64,000 nt of DNA from Owenia fusiformis (Eukaryota > Annelida > Polychaeta > Sabellida > Oweniidae): the NCBI GenBank assembly GCA_903813345.2, contig CAIIXF020000010.1, positions 30,128,828 to 30,192,827 on the forward strand, written 5' to 3'. The notes below the pieces were generated by a model. It was not told the origin of the DNA, ran no database searches, and saw only the letters and a list, made by a program, of their open reading frames with translations. A program made the position numbers and the translations under genes. Position 1 is the stretch's first letter; each line of letters begins with the position of its first letter. Of this stretch, positions 57,401 through 63,400 are shown one piece after another.

Positions 57401-60400
57401 GAAAAAACAGTTTTTCTCTCAAATTCGTGAAGAGAACGCGATTCACGAATATTTGGCGAAATTGTATTTTACTTTTAAAATTCATAAGATAGTCAATAGT
57501 AGCTCGATTTTCATGAAATAAAGCATGTTGGTAAGGGAATTCAATCTGTTAAATGATATTTGCCAGACAGACCAATAATGATATGGTATCCACAACACAT
57601 TTCTTTAGGCTAGTGTGCTCGAGATTACTTTTACAATTTATGAACAATGAGAAAATATGACTAAAGAACATAGGAAAATTAATAAGTCTTTTTTATTCTC
57701 ACTTTTCAACACTACGCACTGGCGTTTTGGCGTACATTGTTCCTACGCCACTGTCTCTGTAGGGAAAACCTCTGAACAAGGAATGCTTTTCAAAAGAACC
57801 GAATATTTTTCCATTCACTTACATGTTAATGGACCCTCATTGTAGGGAAAACCTGTGAACAGGGAACAAGGAACACTATTTTGGGGCAAATTATGAAAAT
57901 TCACCTGTGAACAAGGAATATGGAATATTGGTGACACTGTATATTCCATTATTTTTCAGAGGTGTGAAAGTCTTAAGCCAATATCTGAATATAAAAAGCT
58001 TGGATTAATATGATTGAGATTAAGATAAGCCAATTGTTGACATGATGTAGCATCCCACCCACTGTTAATTACCCTGATTTATTTTAAAACTAATACTAAT
58101 CTGTCTGTTACTTATTATCATGACACCAATTCTTCCTTTCAAAAACCTAATTACATCAAATCAGTTGTGATAATCTAGGGACTGACACAATTGTTTTATG
58201 GAGATAACAGATAAGTACATGTGTCATGTTGAGCCAAATCTCTTTAAATCTTTTACTGATCTAATTTCTAGATTATCAATGATTTAAAATGGGGTTGATG
58301 AAACTTGAAATTTAGTTCTTAGCAATATATCTCTACACATCAAATCAATAATTACATCAACTAGACATCATCAGACGCTAGCAGCAGCTAAAATCAACAT
58401 GGGGAGAACGTCACCAAGTATGGAGTCCGCATTTGTACAATCAATCAATACATACAAATATGCTTATTTGGCAATTTTGCTGAGAGTGCGGCCCCTCTCT
58501 ATAGGGAAAACCTCTGAACAAGGAAACTTTCCTCCAGTCCCAAGAGCATTCCCTGTTCGCAGGTTTTACTGTATTCACAATTTCATTATAGCCCTGTGAG
58601 GAAGCATAGGCTATTAACATGTTGAATTGGTGATATGACATGAGGGCATAATAAGGTTATGAACATGGTAGCATGATGAAATGAATGGTGATATAACATT
58701 GGGGCATGATGATATAAAACAAACATGGTGATATAACATGGGAGCAGGTAATATGAAATGAACATGGTGACATAACATGGGAACATGGTGATATGAAATG
58801 AACGTGGTGATAAAAAAGGGTACATGGTGATATGAAATGAACATGGTGATATAACATGGGATCAAGGTGATATGACATGAACATGGTGATATAACATGGG
58901 AGCATGGTGATATGACATGAACATTGTGATCTAACATGGGAACATGGTGATATGAAATGAACATGGTGATATAACATGGGAACATGGTGATGTGAAATGA
59001 ACATGGTGATATGACATGGGGGCACGATTCCAACGATACGCTGAATAAGCAAAATAAATTATTATTAGCCTAGATTTCATAAAACTGTTAAAACGTTTAC
59101 TCTACGCACCTAGCCTAAATAGCTATTCCCGGTTGCATTCCACATTGCTGATACATGGCCCTCCATCCATTGATTATGTAATTATTGTATTCTTCACTGC
59201 CTTCACTCCTCATGATATGCCAACATCTGACCAATGCCAACATCAAGTCTATAAAATAAAAAGGTAGCCTAGAAATATCACTCAGAAATTACATTTTGGC
59301 CAGGATTTTGGCCCATGTCTGGCTTCATTCAGAAAACGTTATGCATTGCAGATTATAAATATCTTTTTTAAAACTCCATAGAACTAGCCTATGCCCTGGA
59401 CTTTTAAGACAAGACTTTCAGTGACTTTGAAATTTTTTTTTCAATTTCTCCTGAATTTATATTTAGATCTATCTTTGAATTTCACCCTAGCCTATCCCAT
59501 AGAGCCTATCTGGTATTTGAAAGTCTGTCTATATAATAGGTGCACCTAAAATATGCTCATTTATTCATAACAAAACAATCAAATATATACTTACAAGTGA
59601 AAATTGCAGACAGATGGCAGAGACTGGCACAGAAATCAAAATTTAAAATATGTGGCTTCTCAAACTCCCTGTATGAGTCATAGAATGTGTGACGTCATAG
59701 GTCAAAAGTTCAAGGGGATTTCCCAGGGATTTCCCTAAGATGTCAAACTCAATGAAGAAATCACAATAATGAATGTTATTTATAATAAAATATTTCAAAC
59801 TCTAAATAAGTAATATCAATATTGCTACATTCAGTCAATAATACTGTAATAATAGTCAGAAAAAATAGAAGTTTTGTTAGTGCTAAATCAGTACTAACTT
59901 AGCACTAAATAAGCACTACTAAGTTAGTGCTGATTTCGCACTAACTGAGGTTTGTACTGATTTGGTACTGATTTATTAGCGCTAATTCCACACAAACATT
60001 ATTTGTACCAATTCGGCGCTAAATTAGTGCCAAAAAAGATTAGCGCTGATTTAGCGTGGAGTTATTTTGGCAGTGTTGATATATCCTGTAATCCTGATTT
60101 TGAGGTTTCCATATCCAGAACCTCCAAATCTCCCGCCATATTCCCCGGCTTCCGAGCATATCTTCCCGCTTCAGGTAATTGAAAAAAATGTTAATTTTTT
60201 TTTTTAATTTGAAAAACAAATTGAAAAAAATTTTGAAAAAAAAAATTTTGGAAAAAAAGCTGAAAAACTTCGAAAAAAAAATTGAAAAAAAAAATTTTGA
60301 AAAAAAAGTTTAAAAAAAAGTTTGAAAAAAAAATTTGAAAATAAAGTTGAAAAAATCTGAAATATGTCCTGAATCAAGCCCGAAAAAATCAAGCTTGAGA

Positions 60401-63400
60401 AAATCAACATTGATTCATGCTTGATTCATTGTAGACTTTGGCTTGAAAATCTCAAGCTTGATTCAGTGTTGATTTTTCAGGCTTGATTCAAGCTTGAGAA
60501 TATCAATGTTTAATCAAGCTTGATTTTAAGGTTGATTCAGCATTGAGGTTTTTCAATGTTGAATCAAGCTTGATATCAAGCTTGAATCAACCCTGATTTG
60601 CCATCAACATTGATTCAACCTTGGGAAATATTTGCTGTGTATGGCAGCAATCATGCTTTCCTGTCAATATTTTTACTTAAAGGCCTACTATGATCTTTGG
60701 CAAAATTAAAACAAGAGTTATTTAAAATTTGCACTTCGTCAAACATGGGAGTGCACTACTGTTGATCTTTGAACTTCAAATTTTTTTTCTATGTGTGTAC
60801 TTGGTTCTTGGTTCAATATTAATGCAAATCAATCTTTGTATCATATTTAATTGAGTGTGTAACATGTTTCAATGATTATTTTATCCTTTTTTCTTCTAAA
60901 GTAACGCATAATGGGGCTTTAAGTCTGCCACTGGCATGGTTCACTAGGACAGGACATCTTTATTTCATTTTAGTCTTCTCTAAAAGTTGAATGAAGTACA
61001 TAGCATTTAAGAGTCTTGTTTACATTCCTATTATCTTCAATCCTTGCTAATTTCTCTTCAATCCTTGCTAATTTCTCTTCAATCCTTTCTAATTTTTTAA
61101 ACATTAACAGTATGTCAATGAAAACGTCTCAAACCTTTCACAAACAGCACTGTGCCAATCATCTGGACAATCTTTGAATACATCTCTGCCATTTCTGGTT
61201 GTTTCATTGATGGGGTCTTCTTCACATAAGACTGCAAGAACTCCTTGATCATATTTTCTACTGCCTTTAAGGTTTCATTTGACATCCACAAGGAGTATGT
61301 ATCATCAGCTAGCATGTATTTTATGGGAGTAGTTGTGTTACCACTGAAATTATTTACAGGAATCGTACTGAACTACAGTATATTCTATGAGTGTGTGTCT
61401 TAAGACTGATATAGGATTACCACTGAGATAATTTTTAGGTATCAAAAACAAATTTTTGACATTTCTAAGCTGCATGTGCATCTCACTTTCCATTTTAAAC
61501 CATCCTAGTATTTGGTCACAAGAAACTGCACAGACTAGTTTATCAAAGGTTTAAAGCCCTATGCATAGTTTAAACTTCTTATAGGGCCTTTAAGCATTAA
61601 TCTTCCACACTTACATTTGAGACAGAGACACATCCAGGTTCTCAGGATCGTAAAGGATCATTAAAGGCCCTGTGCAAGGTTTAAACTTTCCATAGGACCT
61701 TTAAGCATTAATCTTCCACACTTACATTTGAGACAGAGACACATCCAGGTTCTCAGGATTGTAAATGATCATTAAAGGCCCTTTGCAAGGTTTAAACTTT
61801 CCACAGGCCCTTTAAGCATTAATCTTCCACACTTACATTTGGGAGAGAGACACATCCAGGTTTTCAGGATTGTAAAGGATCATTAAAGGCCCTGTGCAAA
61901 GTTTAAACTTTCCACAGGCCCTTTAAGCATTAATCTTCCATACTTACATTTGGGAGAGAGACACATCAAGGTTTTCAGGATTGTAAAGGATCATTAAAGG
62001 CCCTGTGCAAAGTTTAAACTTTTCATGGGACCTTTAAGCATTAATCTTCCATACTTACATTTGAGACAGAGACACATCCAGGTTTTCAGGATTGTAAAGT
62101 GTAGCGCACCATGATGTCACTGTCATTATGGTATGGATTCCCTCAACAGTTCCACTGTCAATTTTCTAAAATTTGAAAATCAATTTTCTAAAATATGAAA
62201 ATCAGAAAACATGGTTAATGTTCTTAGATTGTTTTGAGATAATGTTACCATTCAATGGTCTTCAAAAGTTACAAGGCTTAAGTAGGACCTAGGAATTTCC
62301 TTAAAAAAACGAATTGCAGTTTTTATTCATGCGATAAATTACCCTACCTTATCAGTAATGAGTTGTTGTAGCTTGAGAAACAGAGTTTTATACACGGACG
62401 ATCTTTGACACATATCTGGTAAGCCCGAACTGAAACACAAATCCACTAATGGTACTGTATTTGTTAGACATGGGGAATATTTGTCTCGTGTACTTTATGT
62501 ATTGTAAAGTAATGTAAATATTTTCTGTATAATTCGTGTTAAGTAGTATATTGACTAATATGTCATGTCATGGGGTCTAAGCCAATAGAAGGTAAAAGTA
62601 TGTATATATTATATTGAATTAAAAATACAAATTCACCAACATGTTGGATGTAATGATGCAATATATGGTTGCTTTCTTCTTGGGCTATCATATTGTACAT
62701 GACTGGAACTTTTTCTTTGCTAGTTGTTCTACAGCTACATTTTTAAGGTGAGATAAAGATGAATTTTTTGTACATACGAAGATCTGTACAATACATACTC
62801 TACTGAGTGGGCGTCTTGAACTGTCAATTTCCTCTTTCTGTCCCGCCTCTCACTATCATGACTGTCCTCTGATTGGTCAGATGTCTTAGATGGTTGACAA
62901 GTGGGTGGAGCTACTTCTACATTCAACTCATGAAGAATCAATTGAACGAGACATTTCACCCAATGCTGAAAAAATAAATTTTAAAACTTCTACTGATATT
63001 CCATTTTAATCATACAGGAGCACAAAAAATGCATAAAATGTTAGAATTCCCACTGACAGTTATCTTGTTCTGTTCATTATAAATTTCTAGATTAATTTTA
63101 GTTTTGGTATATAAGTATTAGTGGTATAAGTTTTGGAAATATTACTGTCATAAAAATAGAAAAATAAAAACTGTTTTGAATTCATCATCAATCTAGTCAA
63201 TATTTGTAATTGTTCTTTAGTGTAAAAAGAAGACTGAAATATATGTGCATATTTATATATATTGGAATATATAGGTCAAGCATTCTTATACTAGTTTCAC
63301 TAATGATCAACACCTGTGTATGGTCCAGGTTTCCCATATCAATCAAGACAGCTTTCATGATGTCCTGTTTTATCTGTGCCATTTTAGGGTTCAACATTCT

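Larger units (their letters stand above)
54286..60639 (-). mobile_element. 6.35-kb TA-flanked inverted-repeat transposon
   Basis: Ends cacagcaaacatttctcaa and, inverted, cacagcaaatatttcccaa, each flanked by TA. Behind each end lie hundreds of bases rich in aatcaagcttgattca-type motifs (54300-54660 and 60360-60620), probably subterminal transposase-binding repeats. A second motif, ttagtgctaa, clusters at 59880-60060. Spliced minus-strand ORFs lie inside. I do not recognise a transposase, so the superfamily is open. Confidence 0.75.

Noticed and set aside
58614-59052. 130-140-codon histidine-rich ORFs on the minus strand
   Set aside because: They read through the catggtgatat minisatellite in two frames; no coding signature.
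60204-60410. 68-codon Phe-rich ORF
   Set aside because: It is a translation of poly(A)-rich low-complexity sequence.
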